From NCBI RefSeq assembly GCF_012910715.1, contig NZ_JABBHF010000006.1, positions 248,001 to 312,000 of the forward strand: 64,000 nucleotides of DNA, in the 5' to 3' direction. The DNA is from Flavivirga algicola. Its GTDB lineage: Bacteria > Bacteroidota > Bacteroidia > Flavobacteriales > Flavobacteriaceae. Shown here one piece after another: positions 1 to 9,400 of this stretch. The stretch's first letter is position 1. Each line of letters starts with the position of its first letter. The translations under genes were made by a program, and so were the position numbers. The notes under the pieces are model-generated. The model was not told the DNA's origin, made no database searches, and saw only the letters and a program-made list of their open reading frames with translations.

Positions 1-1319
1 GTTCTGGATCCAGGACCCTGACGTCCTTCAAAGTTTCTATTAGACGTACTTACTGCATATTTTCCAGCAGGAATTTTATCATCGTTCATTGCCAAACAAG
101 CAGAACAACCTGGTTGTCTTAATACAAAACCAGCTTCTGTTATAATATCTAAAAGGCCTTCCTCTTTAATTTTATCTTCTACTTCATGAGAACCAGGAAC
201 CAACCAAGCAGTAACATGGTCTGCTTTTTGTTTTCCTTTTACAATAGAAGCAAAAGCTCTAAAATCTTCAATTCTACCATTTGTACAACTTCCCAAGAAT
301 ACATAATCAATCTTTTTACCAAGCATGGAGTCATTTTCTGCATACCCCATATAGTCTAAAGACTTTTTGTAAGTAGCCACACCGCCTTCAACAGTATCGG
401 CATCAGGAATGTTGTTAGAAATACCAATGCCCATACCTGGGTTGGTGCCATAGGTAATCATAGGTTCTATATCACTAGCCGAGAACGTTAGTTCCTTATC
501 GAAAGTTGCATCTGCTTCAGTCTTTAAAGTTTTCCAATGTGCTACAGCAGTATCCCAAGCGTCTCCTTTTGGAGATAATGGTTTGTCTTTTAAATAGTCA
601 AAAGTCGTTTCATCAGGTGCTATCATACCACCACGAGCCCCCATCTCAATAGACAAGTTACAAACGGTCATACGGCCTTCCATAGTCATGTTTTCAAAAA
701 CATCACCAGCATATTCTACAAAGTATCCTGTAGCTCCAGATGTTGTTAATTTTGAAATGATATATAATGCCACATCTTTTGGCGTCACCCCTTTTCCTAA
801 TTGCCCATTTACGTTAATGCGCATTTTTTTAGGTTTTGGCTGCATAATACATTGTGTAGACAGTACCATTTCTACTTCTGAGGTTCCAATACCAAAGGCA
901 ATGGCACCAAAAGCACCATGTGTTGATGTATGCGAATCACCACAAACGATTGTTGCTCCAGGAAACGTAATACCGTTTTCGGGGCCTACAACGTGCACAA
1001 TTCCATTTTTTTTATGACCAAGACCCCAGTGACTAATACCATATTCGTTGGAATTATCTTCTAAAGCTTTTAATTGATTTGCCGATAAAGGATCTTCAAC
1101 TGGTAAATGTTGATTAATGGTCGGTGTATTATGATCGGCAGTAGCGAATGTACGCTCAGGATATAGAACGCTTAGACCTCTGTTTTTCAAGCCTAAAAAA
1201 GCTACTGGACTTGTTACTTCATGTATAAAATGACGATCTATAAAGAATACGTCTGGTCCACCTTCAATCTTTCTAACAACATGCGAATCCCACACTTTGT
1301 CAAACAATGTTTTACTCAT
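1..1319 (-). CDS. leuC: 3-isopropylmalate dehydratase large subunit, 3' end cut by window
   Basis: Aconitase-family subunit that isomerises 2-isopropylmalate to 3-isopropylmalate in leucine synthesis, in the cytoplasm, as a heterodimer with LeuD. The ATG is at 1317-1319 and 439 codons are visible; the family is about 465-470 residues, so roughly the last 25-30 residues lie outside. The [4Fe-4S] cysteine context is clear: a [10 protein letters not shown] motif near residue 125, GSCTNGR near 343 and [11 protein letters not shown] near 405. The gene reads off the left edge; leuD and other leu genes would be expected next but cannot be seen. Confidence 0.97.
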   Translation of the reverse strand, partial: MSKTLFDKVWDSHVVRKIEGGPDVFFIDRHFIHEVTSPVAFLGLKNRGLSVLYPERTFATADHNTPTINQHLPVEDPLSANQLKALEDNSNEYGISHWGLGHKKNGIVHVVGPENGITFPGATIVCGDSHTSTHGAFGAIAFGIGTSEVEMVLSTQCIMQPKPKKMRINVNGQLGKGVTPKDVALYIISKLTTSGATGYFVEYAGDVFENMTMEGRMTVCNLSIEMGARGGMIAPDETTFDYLKDKPLSPKGDAWDTAVAHWKTLKTEADATFDKELTFSASDIEPMITYGTNPGMGIGISNNIPDADTVEGGVATYKKSLDYMGYAENDSMLGKKIDYVFLGSCTNGRIEDFRAFASIVKGKQKADHVTAWLVPGSHEVEDKIKEEGLLDIITEAGFVLRQPGCSACLAMNDDKIPAGKYAVSTSNRNFEGRQGPGSR

Positions 1320-1391
1320 AAATATCTTAAATTTTGTATTAAAACTCCTCAATGTCAAAGAAAATCCAGCATGAGAAGCTATAAGTGCCTA

Positions 1392-1399
1392 CAAATTTA
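1392..1399 (-). promoter_or_regulatory. possible -7 box for leuC
   Basis: Read on the minus strand the site is TAAATTTG, an exact match to the Bacteroidota TAnnTTTG -7 box, about 73 bases before the leuC start. I see no good TTG/TTTG -33 box at the usual distance, so this is only a candidate. Confidence 0.3.
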
Positions 1400-1532
1400 T
1401 GTTTTATTGCAGATATTTAAAACTTTAAGAGGCTTTGCTATAAAATTTTTATAAAATTGCTAATGGATATTGTCTTTATTGAATTTAATGCAATAGAACA
1501 ATGAAATTGATTACAATTTTTAAAACAAAGTA

Positions 1533-2420
1533 TTAAAGCAATGTTTGTTGTTTACTTTCATTAGGAACTGTTAAGGCATACCCCAATTCACTATTTAGTT
1601 TTTTTATGAAATAAGCAGATAATAAAGGAGACTCTTTTTCTATGTTTTGGTGAATAAAAAAATCAATCTCTTTAATTCCAGAATCTTTCCAAAATTTTAA
1701 TCGTTTTACCCAATCATCCAAACGGGAATAATCTGTTTGATGATTAGCCCCTACGTATCTTATAAAAGCTGTAGCATTGGTTAAACGCATGTGCATTAAA
1801 TCACGTCTACCAGCTGTGTCTACAATAACATTGGATATGTTATTTGCTTCCAATAGTTCATATAATTCTTGAGACACAGTAGGATCGTTATACCAGTTTG
1901 TATGTCTAAATTCAATAGCTAATGGGATGTCCTTTGGCCAATTTTCAACAAAAGAAATAACTCTGTTAAAATCTTTAGGAGCAAAATTGCTATGCATTTG
2001 TAAAAAAACAGTACCCAGTTTTTCTTTTAAATTTGAAGCGTTGTACAAGTAATCTTCAACAATTGCTTGAGTGTCTTGTAAACGTTTCCAATGACTTATT
2101 TCCTGATTTAGCTTAGGGAAAAATTTAAATCCAGAAGGCGCTTTGTTATACCAAGTAGTAAATTGTTCGGCTGGAAAGATTCTATAAAAGGTGGCGTTTA
2201 ATTCAATAGCATTGAATTGTCTCGAATAATATACCAACTCGTCTTTAGTCCCTCTAGGATAAAACCCTTTGAGATCTGCCCGATTCCATTTGGCGCAACC
2301 TACATAAATTTCAGGGATATTATCATCTTTTACACTGTTTAATACATTGTAGGTTTCTAAATGATCTTTAGGTAAAGTGAAATCTATTTGTTCAGGGTTA
2401 TTAACACTTCCAAATTTCAT
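1533..2420 (-). CDS. DUF72 (YecE-like) family protein
   Basis: 295-residue cytoplasmic protein of the DUF72/YecE family, a TIM-barrel fold of unknown biochemical role. Visible family features are the N-terminal YVGCAKWNRADLKGFYP segment (about residues 39-55), the YYSRQFNAIELNATFYR strand-helix (about 64-80), FKFFPKLNQEISHWK (about 98-112), and PLAIEFRHTNWY (about 165-176). Length is typical. It is separated by about 210 bases from leuC and stands divergently to the TetR gene, so it is probably a single transcription unit. Family assignment is firm, function is not known. Confidence 0.9.
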   Translation of the reverse strand: MKFGSVNNPEQIDFTLPKDHLETYNVLNSVKDDNIPEIYVGCAKWNRADLKGFYPRGTKDELVYYSRQFNAIELNATFYRIFPAEQFTTWYNKAPSGFKFFPKLNQEISHWKRLQDTQAIVEDYLYNASNLKEKLGTVFLQMHSNFAPKDFNRVISFVENWPKDIPLAIEFRHTNWYNDPTVSQELYELLEANNISNVIVDTAGRRDLMHMRLTNATAFIRYVGANHQTDYSRLDDWVKRLKFWKDSGIKEIDFFIHQNIEKESPLLSAYFIKKLNSELGYALTVPNESKQQTLL

Positions 2421-2542
2421 ATGCTATACTTGTTTCTTCAAAAATAAATATTTTGAAAGTATTTTTTATGTATTGTGCTACGGAAGTAACTTCATTTTTT
2501 TTGAATAACAAAAATTTAACACTGCTGTTTGAAAATATTTTA

Positions 2543-2550
2543 TATATTTG
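2543..2550 (+). promoter_or_regulatory. -7 promoter box of the tetR-type gene
   Basis: TATATTTG matches the Bacteroidota -7 consensus TAnnTTTG exactly and lies 21 bases before the regulator ATG. Its last four bases are the first four of the palindromic operator, so repressor binding would block this promoter. No clear -33 TTG at normal spacing. Confidence 0.5.
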
Positions 2551-2566
2551 GAACGAACATTTCAAA
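2547..2566 (+). promoter_or_regulatory. palindromic operator, copy 1 (regulator promoter)
   Basis: The 20-base site TTTGGAACGAACATTTCAAA is an imperfect palindrome. A near-identical copy lies before the neighbouring dehydrogenase at 3169-3188; both are followed by TAAAAAT and a start region. One copy before the regulator and one before the next gene is the usual layout for an autoregulated TetR-type repressor. Binding is inferred, not shown. Confidence 0.65.
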
Positions 2567-2571
2567 TAAAA

Positions 2572-3153
2572 ATGCCAAAAGTAGAAACATTTGATAAAGA
2601 GCTGGTCTTAAAAAAGGCCACCAATGTCTTTAATGACAAGGGGTTTAATGCAACCTCTATGCAGGATTTGGTCGATGCAACGGCTCTTAACAGATCCAGT
2701 ATATATAATTCTTTTGGAAACAAGTTAGATTTGTTTTTGGAGTGTTTAAAATCATATCAAGGTGTTTATACTATAAAAATTTCTGAAACATTACATAAGG
2801 GACAAAACCCATTACATGCTATAGAGCTTCTTTTTAAATTTTATATAAATGAAATCGTTGAGGATAAAGATAACATGGGATGCTTAATTACTAATTGTAC
2901 TTCAGAAATGGCCAATCAGGATAAATCTATTGATAAGTTTTTAAATGACAATCAACGTTCTTTTATTGCTTTATTAGAAGAATTAGTTCGAAAAGGACAA
3001 AAAGAATCCATCATTAACCTTAACAAAACGGCTAATGAATATGCCTGGTATTTATTTACATCCATACTGGGTTTTAGAACTATTGGTATTATGATATCTG
3101 ATAAGAAAGAATTGAAAAGTATTGCAAAAACTATAACACAAACATTAATTTAA
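2572..3153 (+). CDS. TetR/AcrR-family transcriptional regulator
   Basis: 193-residue one-domain regulator. The N-terminal TetR DNA-binding domain is clear: LKKATNVFNDKGF followed by TSMQDLVDATALNRSSIYNSFGNK (about residues 14-51), the helix-turn-helix with the family's Y-x-F-x-x-K signature. The C-terminal part is the helical ligand and dimer domain with CLITNCTSEMANQD, which resembles the AcrR/NemR-like C-terminal subgroup. I chose ATG 2572 because an in-frame TTG at 2548 falls inside the operator and overlaps the -7 box. It probably represses itself and the following dehydrogenase through the two shared operators. The inducer is unknown. Confidence 0.93.
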   Translation: MPKVETFDKELVLKKATNVFNDKGFNATSMQDLVDATALNRSSIYNSFGNKLDLFLECLKSYQGVYTIKISETLHKGQNPLHAIELLFKFYINEIVEDKDNMGCLITNCTSEMANQDKSIDKFLNDNQRSFIALLEELVRKGQKESIINLNKTANEYAWYLFTSILGFRTIGIMISDKKELKSIAKTITQTLI

Positions 3154-3168
3154 TTTTTTTTAACCTTA

Positions 3169-3188
3169 TTTGGAACGATTGTTTCAAA
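3169..3188 (+). promoter_or_regulatory. palindromic operator, copy 2 (dehydrogenase promoter)
   Basis: TTTGGAACGATTGTTTCAAA differs from copy 1 at only three positions (AACA to TTGT in the centre) and is the more symmetrical copy. It sits between the regulator stop codon and the dehydrogenase start, 18 bases before the ATG at 3207. Probable binding site for the upstream TetR-type protein. Confidence 0.65.
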
Positions 3189-3206
3189 TAAAAATATGTG
3201 AATCAC

Positions 3207-3956
3207 ATGAGTAAATTGAAAAACAAAGTCGCCGTTATAACTGGTGCAAACAGTGGAATTGGATTAGCTACGGCTAAATTATTTTTAAAAGAAGGCGCTA
3301 AGGTTGTTATTTCGGGAAGGCGTCAAGAAGCATTAGATGAAGTAGCTGAAACTTTAGAAGGAGAATTTATTACTGTTTTGGCAGACGCTTCAAAACCAGA
3401 AGACAATGCGAAACTAATAAAAAAAGCAACCGATGCATTTGGCAATATTGATGTATTATTTTTAAATGCTGGAGTGGCTCCAATTTCCCCAATCGAAGCG
3501 ATTGACGAAAACCATTATAATGCTGTTTTCGAAACCAATGTTAAAGGGCCTATTTTAGCAACTAAGGAGGCTCTGCCCCATTTAAATGACGGAGGTTCTA
3601 TTTTATTTACAAGTTCCATTGTAAATCAAAAAGCATTTGATGGTTTTGGTGTATATTCTGCAAGCAAAGGTGCATTACGTGCTTTTTCAAAAGTATTAAC
3701 CTCTGAGGTGAAATCGCGGGGCATACGTGTAAATACGATTGCACCCGGCCCCATAGAAACGCCTATTTTTGGAAAAATGGGCTTGCCAGAGGAAGTACTT
3801 GAGGAAACCGGGAAAGGTTTTGCTGCCATGGTGCCGCTAGGACGTTTTGGAGCTGCTGAAGAGATCGCCAAAACTGCTTTATTTCTAGCTTCAGATGATG
3901 CCTCTTATATTAATGGTGTTGAGTTAGAGGTTGATGGAGGTTTGAGCCAGATTTAG
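3207..3956 (+). CDS. short-chain dehydrogenase/reductase (SDR family)
   Basis: 249-residue classical SDR, an NAD(P)-dependent cytoplasmic oxidoreductase. Seen: TGANSGIG cofactor loop (about residues 13-20), LNAGVAP (about 83-89), catalytic Ser in LFTSSIV, YSASKGALRAF with catalytic Tyr and Lys (about 150-160), and IAPGPIETP. The substrate cannot be told from sequence. GTG at 3198 is in frame, but ATG 3207 begins at the conserved MSKLKNKVAVITG and is preferred; an ATG at 3196 is followed at once by TGA. The operator shared with the tetR-type gene suggests induced expression, perhaps in response to an electrophile or aldehyde-like compound (inference). Confidence 0.9.
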   Translation: MSKLKNKVAVITGANSGIGLATAKLFLKEGAKVVISGRRQEALDEVAETLEGEFITVLADASKPEDNAKLIKKATDAFGNIDVLFLNAGVAPISPIEAIDENHYNAVFETNVKGPILATKEALPHLNDGGSILFTSSIVNQKAFDGFGVYSASKGALRAFSKVLTSEVKSRGIRVNTIAPGPIETPIFGKMGLPEEVLEETGKGFAAMVPLGRFGAAEEIAKTALFLASDDASYINGVELEVDGGLSQI

Positions 3957-4004
3957 GATTCCAAAAGAAATTTCGAAATAGTATCAAGCATCATATTATT
4001 GGTT

Positions 4005-4037
4005 AAAAGGCTGAAAATGAATATTTTCAGCCTTTTT
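4005..4037 (+). terminator. intrinsic terminator after the dehydrogenase
   Basis: A perfect 14-bp stem (4005-4018 with 4023-4036) and a four-base loop are followed by T residues. It ends the regulator/dehydrogenase unit and lies before the next ATG, which argues against any start of the next gene upstream of it. Confidence 0.88.
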
Positions 4038-4118
4038 GTTAATAACCTCGTTAACAATTATAGGCTTCCCTATTATTTTCAGGTTTTAATAATCAATATT
4101 TTTATAAAAACCAAGATC

Positions 4119-4535
4119 ATGAACACAAGACAATTTAAGCTGAAAAGTATTCGTCCAGAAGTTCCTTCTGCTACCATTAATGATGCTATGAGTAGTGATG
4201 AGCGGTTTCAAAATTTAGTTTTAAGACCTATTGCCAAGCTCCAAGGTGACCTTTTAATTGCTGTTTTTAAAAACTATATTGTTAAGCATAAATCGGTTTT
4301 TTATGATTTGTCCATAGAAAAACGACTGATCTATATTGAGAATGCGATTCAAAAAGACATGAAGTTTAGAAATTCTTTAAAAGGTATGATTATTGGACAG
4401 TTTACAGTTGAAGAATATCAATTGTACATACAAAACTCATCAGCTCTAAATAAGCGAATGATGCGTATTGTTAAAGAGCGATTACGCAATAATATTCAAC
4501 TTTTTGAAAAACCAGAATTGCTTACTGCTGTTTAA
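4119..4535 (+). CDS. small conserved Bacteroidota protein, function unknown
   Basis: 138 residues, soluble, no signal peptide or membrane segment. The start at ATG 4119 (MNTRQFKLKSIRPEVPS) was chosen because in-frame codons further upstream run through the terminator at 4005-4037. Sequence has a characteristic SSDERFQNLVLRPIAKLQGDLL segment and GQFTVEEYQLYIQNSSALNKRMM, which I recall from short flavobacterial proteins sometimes labelled glyoxalase without any glyoxalase motif. I see no metal-binding or catalytic signature, so that name should not be trusted. Confidence 0.75.
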   Translation: MNTRQFKLKSIRPEVPSATINDAMSSDERFQNLVLRPIAKLQGDLLIAVFKNYIVKHKSVFYDLSIEKRLIYIENAIQKDMKFRNSLKGMIIGQFTVEEYQLYIQNSSALNKRMMRIVKERLRNNIQLFEKPELLTAV

Positions 4536-4594
4536 ATAAAACAACGTGGGTTTCTATGTTAAACATAATAACCTAGTATTTAAAGGTGTTAGAT

Positions 4595-5275
4595 TTATAT
4601 TAAAGAAACACCATTTAAATCGGTCGTTAGGACATCACTCATATAATCAAAATATGGTCTAATGGTTTTAAATGATTCGTTGACTTCACTTATAAAGTTC
4701 GCATCCAAAACCTCTTTGTCCGTATATTTCTTAGTAAATATATATTGTTTCTTTTTTATAAGATCTATGGCTTTATGGTCTTTACTAAAGCCTTTTGGGG
4801 CTGTTTTTACCTCGTCTCCAACAAAGGTGTCTCCCCATACGCTGTTAAACTTTTTATTTGCTAAGATTTCACGAATTTCACTATCATCCATTTCAAACTC
4901 TTTTCTAATTCGTAATAAATCGGCGGGTGCTGGCTCCCAAAAACCTGTTGCAATAAAACTTTCATTGTTTGGCTGGATATGAAGGTAATAGCCTCCTCTT
5001 AATTTTGGTTTCGTTCTGTGAAACGAGCCGCCAAAATGTGTTTTATAAGGATCCTTATTTTTAGAAAAGCGTACATCTCTATAAATTCTGAACATTTTTA
5101 CCTTATCAACTTCATCATGCGTATTAAGCGTATCGAAAATGGTATTATATACTTGTTTAACTTCGGCTTCAACAGCTTTAAATGCTTTCTTCCGTTCGTT
5201 AAACCAATCTCTATTATTGTTCTTTTCTAACTTTTTAAAAAAATCTAGTGCTTCTTTTGGAACCTGTACTCCCAT
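4595..5275 (-). CDS. DUF2461 family protein
   Basis: 226-residue cytoplasmic protein of the DUF2461 (TIGR02453) family, function unknown. Diagnostic segments: ALDFFKKLEKNNNRDWFNERKKAF near the N-terminus, FRIYRDVRFSKNKDPYKTHFGG (about residues 62-83), GGYYLHIQPNNESFIATGFWEPAPADLLRIRKE (about 94-126). Length is normal for the family. Start MGVQVPKEALDFF is the only sensible one. Neighbours give no functional link. Confidence 0.9.
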   Translation of the reverse strand: MGVQVPKEALDFFKKLEKNNNRDWFNERKKAFKAVEAEVKQVYNTIFDTLNTHDEVDKVKMFRIYRDVRFSKNKDPYKTHFGGSFHRTKPKLRGGYYLHIQPNNESFIATGFWEPAPADLLRIRKEFEMDDSEIREILANKKFNSVWGDTFVGDEVKTAPKGFSKDHKAIDLIKKKQYIFTKKYTDKEVLDANFISEVNESFKTIRPYFDYMSDVLTTDLNGVSLI

Positions 5276-5364
5276 GTTTGTTCGTTTTTTTGAAATTGAT
5301 AAATTATAGTTTGAATACGTTCAATAGTCTTAATAATGTGAGGTAAATTACAAAAATCACTTTA

Positions 5365-6159
5365 TTATTCAAACTCAATGTCATTAAGAATGAGCCCAGA
5401 TGCTGGGGCAATGTACTCCATTCTTACTTGGCTATCGGACATAAGGCTCGTTTTTATATCTTCCAAGGTTAATTTGCCTTTTCCTAAATCGATTAGTGTG
5501 CCCATCATCAATCTTATTTGATTTCGCATAAATCCTTTTCCTTTAACTCTTAATAGATAGGTGTTCTTTGGAAAGTAATTAGCCGAATAAATGGTGTTTT
5601 CTACCAATTCGCAACGTAAAATTTCTCGATTGTAAATACCATGTTCACTAGGTTTATAGCAGTAAGATTTAAAATAGTGTTGACCTTCAAAAAGTTTGGC
5701 ACCCTGTTTCATGATGTCAATATCTAAATCATCAAGAATGGTGGTCATAATGGGCGCGCAGAACGGATGACACTTTTCTCCACAAGTAAATAAATATAGG
5801 TATTCTTTAATTTTGGAGTGGTTTATAATATTAAATTCCGCATCAACTTCACGTATGCTGGTAGCTCTAATGTCCTGAGGAAGGTTATAATTAAAGAGTT
5901 CTAAAAAAGCTTGTTTGTCTTCAATAGGTTCGAATAGAAACAATTCGAAAGCTGCATTTTCTGCAGAAACCATAGCATCAGTCCGACCAGAGCTTAAACT
6001 TTTAAAACGTTTTCCTTCCAGAATAAAATTTAGAGTTCTGTCTACCATCAAGTGAAGTGTTTTTACATTGGGCTGCTTTTGCCAACCATGAAAACGATAC
6101 CCTAAATATTGAATAGTAAAAACATAAAAATACTTCTTCATTTGTCTTAAAATAGGCAT
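5365..6159 (-). CDS. TruA-like tRNA pseudouridine synthase
   Basis: 264 residues; converts uridine to pseudouridine in tRNA (positions 38-40 for true TruA). The FTIQYLGYRFHGWQKQPNVKTL segment near the N-terminus, the catalytic Asp in SSGRTDAMVSAENAAFEL (about residues 57-74), and the C-terminal FMRNQIRLMMGTLIDLGKGKL motif are plain. The usual GRTDAGVHA appears as GRTDAMVSA, so Gly and His next to the catalytic Asp are replaced; this suggests the divergent flavobacterial paralog rather than the housekeeping copy. ATG 6159 gives MPILRQMKKYF; the second Met at 6141 is an equally good start. Confidence 0.85.
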   Translation of the reverse strand: MPILRQMKKYFYVFTIQYLGYRFHGWQKQPNVKTLHLMVDRTLNFILEGKRFKSLSSGRTDAMVSAENAAFELFLFEPIEDKQAFLELFNYNLPQDIRATSIREVDAEFNIINHSKIKEYLYLFTCGEKCHPFCAPIMTTILDDLDIDIMKQGAKLFEGQHYFKSYCYKPSEHGIYNREILRCELVENTIYSANYFPKNTYLLRVKGKGFMRNQIRLMMGTLIDLGKGKLTLEDIKTSLMSDSQVRMEYIAPASGLILNDIEFE

Positions 6160-6402
6160 GTAAAATAGGTTATTTTCTTAATTAATACCAGCTAAAAAAT
6201 TGAAATTTATGCCTTAATGCTACATGACTTTTAAGTTGTTTATTCACAGTTGTTTATGTGTTTTTCGAGTAAAAAAAAGTTTACAAATAATTAATAATTA
6301 ATTAAGATTTGGGACATATGTTTTAGTTATAAGTACATGCGTTTCCTTCTTTACTTCATTAATTAGCAATATTTGTCACTTAAACTTTAACTAATATAAA
6401 AT

Positions 6403-9400
6403 ATGAAAATCAAATTACTTGAAAAGATGCTATTTAAAAGATGGCAATTCAAGGCTTTTCTAATGACGTTTGTTTGCTGCTTAGGCAGTGTAGGTGCAAT
6501 TCATGCACAATCTACAACTATTAAGGGGCAAGTAACTGGTGATGGACAGCCTCTAGCTGGAGCTACGGTCATAGTAGTAGGAACTACAACAGGTACTGTA
6601 TCTGACTTTGACGGAAACTATGAAATTAAAGCAAACCCTGGTAGTAAGATACAGGTTAGTTACTTGGGATACATAGACAAAACCGTTTCTGTAGGTAGTG
6701 CAACTACAATTAATGTAGATTTAAAAGAGGACCTTTCCACATTAGAAGAAGTCGTTGTTGTTGGGTACGGTACACAGAAAAAGAAAGAATTAACAGGAGC
6801 AGTAGCCAGAGTAAAGTCTGACGATATTGTTAATACAGCTACTTCAGATTTAGGTTCTGCACTCCAAGGGCAAATAGCGGGTGTGACCGTTTCTGCTAGT
6901 TCTGGAGCCCCAGGTGATGAGGCTAATGTACAAATTCGTGGTCTAACATCTGTTTTTGGAGATAATAGACCTTTATATGTCGTTGACGGTATTCCTTTTG
7001 AAGGGGATCCAAGAATTAGTATCGAAGAGATTGAAAGTGTAGATGTATTAAAAGATGCTGCATCTGCTGCGGTTTATGGTACTAGGGGTGCTGCAGGGGT
7101 AATTATAATAACGACCAAAAAAGGTAAAGAAGGTCAAATGAAAGTGAGCGCTAACGGTTATTATGGTATACAAAGCATTACTTCTGGTATTCCTACTTTA
7201 GGGCTTGAGGACAAGGTTTATCAATTATTTTTAACGGGTAATGCTCAAAACAATTCTGTTTTCGGAAATACCTGGACTATTATAGAGCGTGCGCCTCATT
7301 TGTTATCAAATAATACAAGCTTAAAACCTCTTATTGAAAATGATAATGCACCTATTCAAAACTATAGCTTAAATGTTTCGGGTGGAAAAGATGGATTGAC
7401 CTATAATGTTACAGCTAATTTCTTTGATCAAGAAGGTGTCATCATAAAATCTGGTCTAGAAAGATTTAATGTAAGATCTAACACCTTTTATAGTAAAGGG
7501 AAATGGGATATTCAATCTGCTATATCATTTCGAATGGAGGAACGTGAATACGCACCTTGGGGCTTAACCAAAGAAGTTATTAGTTATGCTGCTTATCAAC
7601 CAGAGTTGCAAATTGATAATACGCAAAACGATGATGCTGGTGATGGTTCACAAGCGCAAAATCTATCATATTTAGGGACTCGGTTAATTCAACGTGACAA
7701 TTCTGAAAATCACTATTTTGATGGTGCTTTAAGCTTGACATATAATTTTAATGATGATTTAAAATTAACGACCAGAGCATCTGTTAGTAGAGATAATGGC
7801 ACAAGAATCACTATCAATCCTAAATTTAGGGCTTACGATTGGGAAGGCAATGAACTTACCACAGATAGATCAAGAATTTACAATGAGAGTACACTTGCTA
7901 AAAAAAATACTTGGGAAAATATTCTTAATTTTAAGAAGAGTTTTGGCAACCATAACTTTCAATTAACAGCAACCTATTCTGCAGAGAAATATTCGTATTC
8001 TCAATTTTTTGCTTCAAAGTTTGATATTGCAGATAATAATATAACAGTAATAAATGGTGCTACTGCCGATCCAAATGCAGGTTCGGGAACCAATAGATGG
8101 ACACAAGACAGAGTGAATACTTTAATTGGTATGTTTGGTAGAATACAATATAATTATAAAGGTAAATACCTATTTAGTGCTGGTGTGAGACGAGATGGGT
8201 CTTCAAAATTTGAAAAAGAACCTTGGGGTATTTTTCCTTCTTTCTCCGCAGGATGGAATGTGTCTGATGAAAATTTTTGGGAGCCTATAAAATCTGTAGT
8301 GTCTTCATTTAAAATTAGAGCGAGTCATGGTACTACGGGTAATCAAGGTATACAAGATTATGCGTTCGGACCTGTTATTATTTTAGAAAATGATTATGTA
8401 TTTGGAGCTGGTGCCAACCAAAACTTAGTATTAGGTGCTACCCAACAATCTTTTGCCAACGAAAATGTTAGATGGGAAACGTCTGTTTCTACAAACTTTG
8501 GGTATGATTTAGGTTTTTTCAATAACCAACTTACTTTTACTTCTGAAATTTACAGAACTGATAAAAAAGACATGTTATTTCCTGTGAGGCTTCCTCCTAC
8601 AGTTGGAGGTGGAAATGGTGCTAATTCTGAGGTTGTACTTAACGTTGGAGATATGGTGAATCAGGGTGTGGAACTTACTGCTAATTACCGTAATAAAGGA
8701 AAATTTTCTTGGAATGCTGGTTTAACGTTTACCAAGAACGAAAATATGATCACCAGAATGAGTGAAACCAATAAAGAATTCTACTTTGGTGATAGTACTA
8801 TTTCTGGTACAGATAACGATAGTGATCAGGTATCTATAGTAAAAGAAGGCTTAGAAGCAGGTGCTTTTATGCTAATTAAAACAGATGGTGTTATACAAAC
8901 TGATGAGGAACTTGCCGACTACTTATTGGAGTTTCCTACGAGCCAAGCAAAATTAGGTGATTTAAGAATGGTAGATGCCTTAACTGTCGATACCGATGGT
9001 GATGGTGTGCCAGATGCAGGAGATGGTATCATTAATCTAGAAGATAGACAATATTCTGGAAGTGGAGCACCTGAATTTGAAATGGGTTTTAACTTCTCAT
9101 CATCATTTAAAAACTTTGATTTCTCTATGCAATGGTATGGTGCCTTTGGAGGGGAAATCATGAATGGTAATAAAGCTTATGCTTATCAGGTTGGTAACCA
9201 CCAGGATTTAATTTATGGGTGGACACCACAAAACCCAACTTCGCAAATACCTATATACAGAGGATCTCAAACACATGACAACGTAAGAGGTAGAACCGAT
9301 TACTGGTTAGAAGATGGCACTTTTGTTAGATTACGTAACATCACACTAGGTTATAGTATTCCTAGAAGTAAATTAGAAAAATTTGGATTGTCTAAGTTAC

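Noticed and set aside
1321-1381. A five-codon frame (MLDFL) with two Leu before leuC that could be a leu leader
   Set aside because: Too short, only two Leu codons, and no terminator/antiterminator hairpin between it and leuC.
688-1454. Plus-strand frames opposite leuC and in its 5' gap
   Set aside because: They are shadows of the leuC coding strand, with low-complexity translations and no start signals.
3999-4118. A longer N-terminus for the small conserved protein starting at 3999
   Set aside because: It would run through a strong intrinsic terminator hairpin; ATG 4119 gives the conserved start.
4119-4535. Glyoxalase assignment for the 138-residue protein
   Set aside because: No glyoxalase metal ligands or repeats are visible; the name seems to be an inherited database label.
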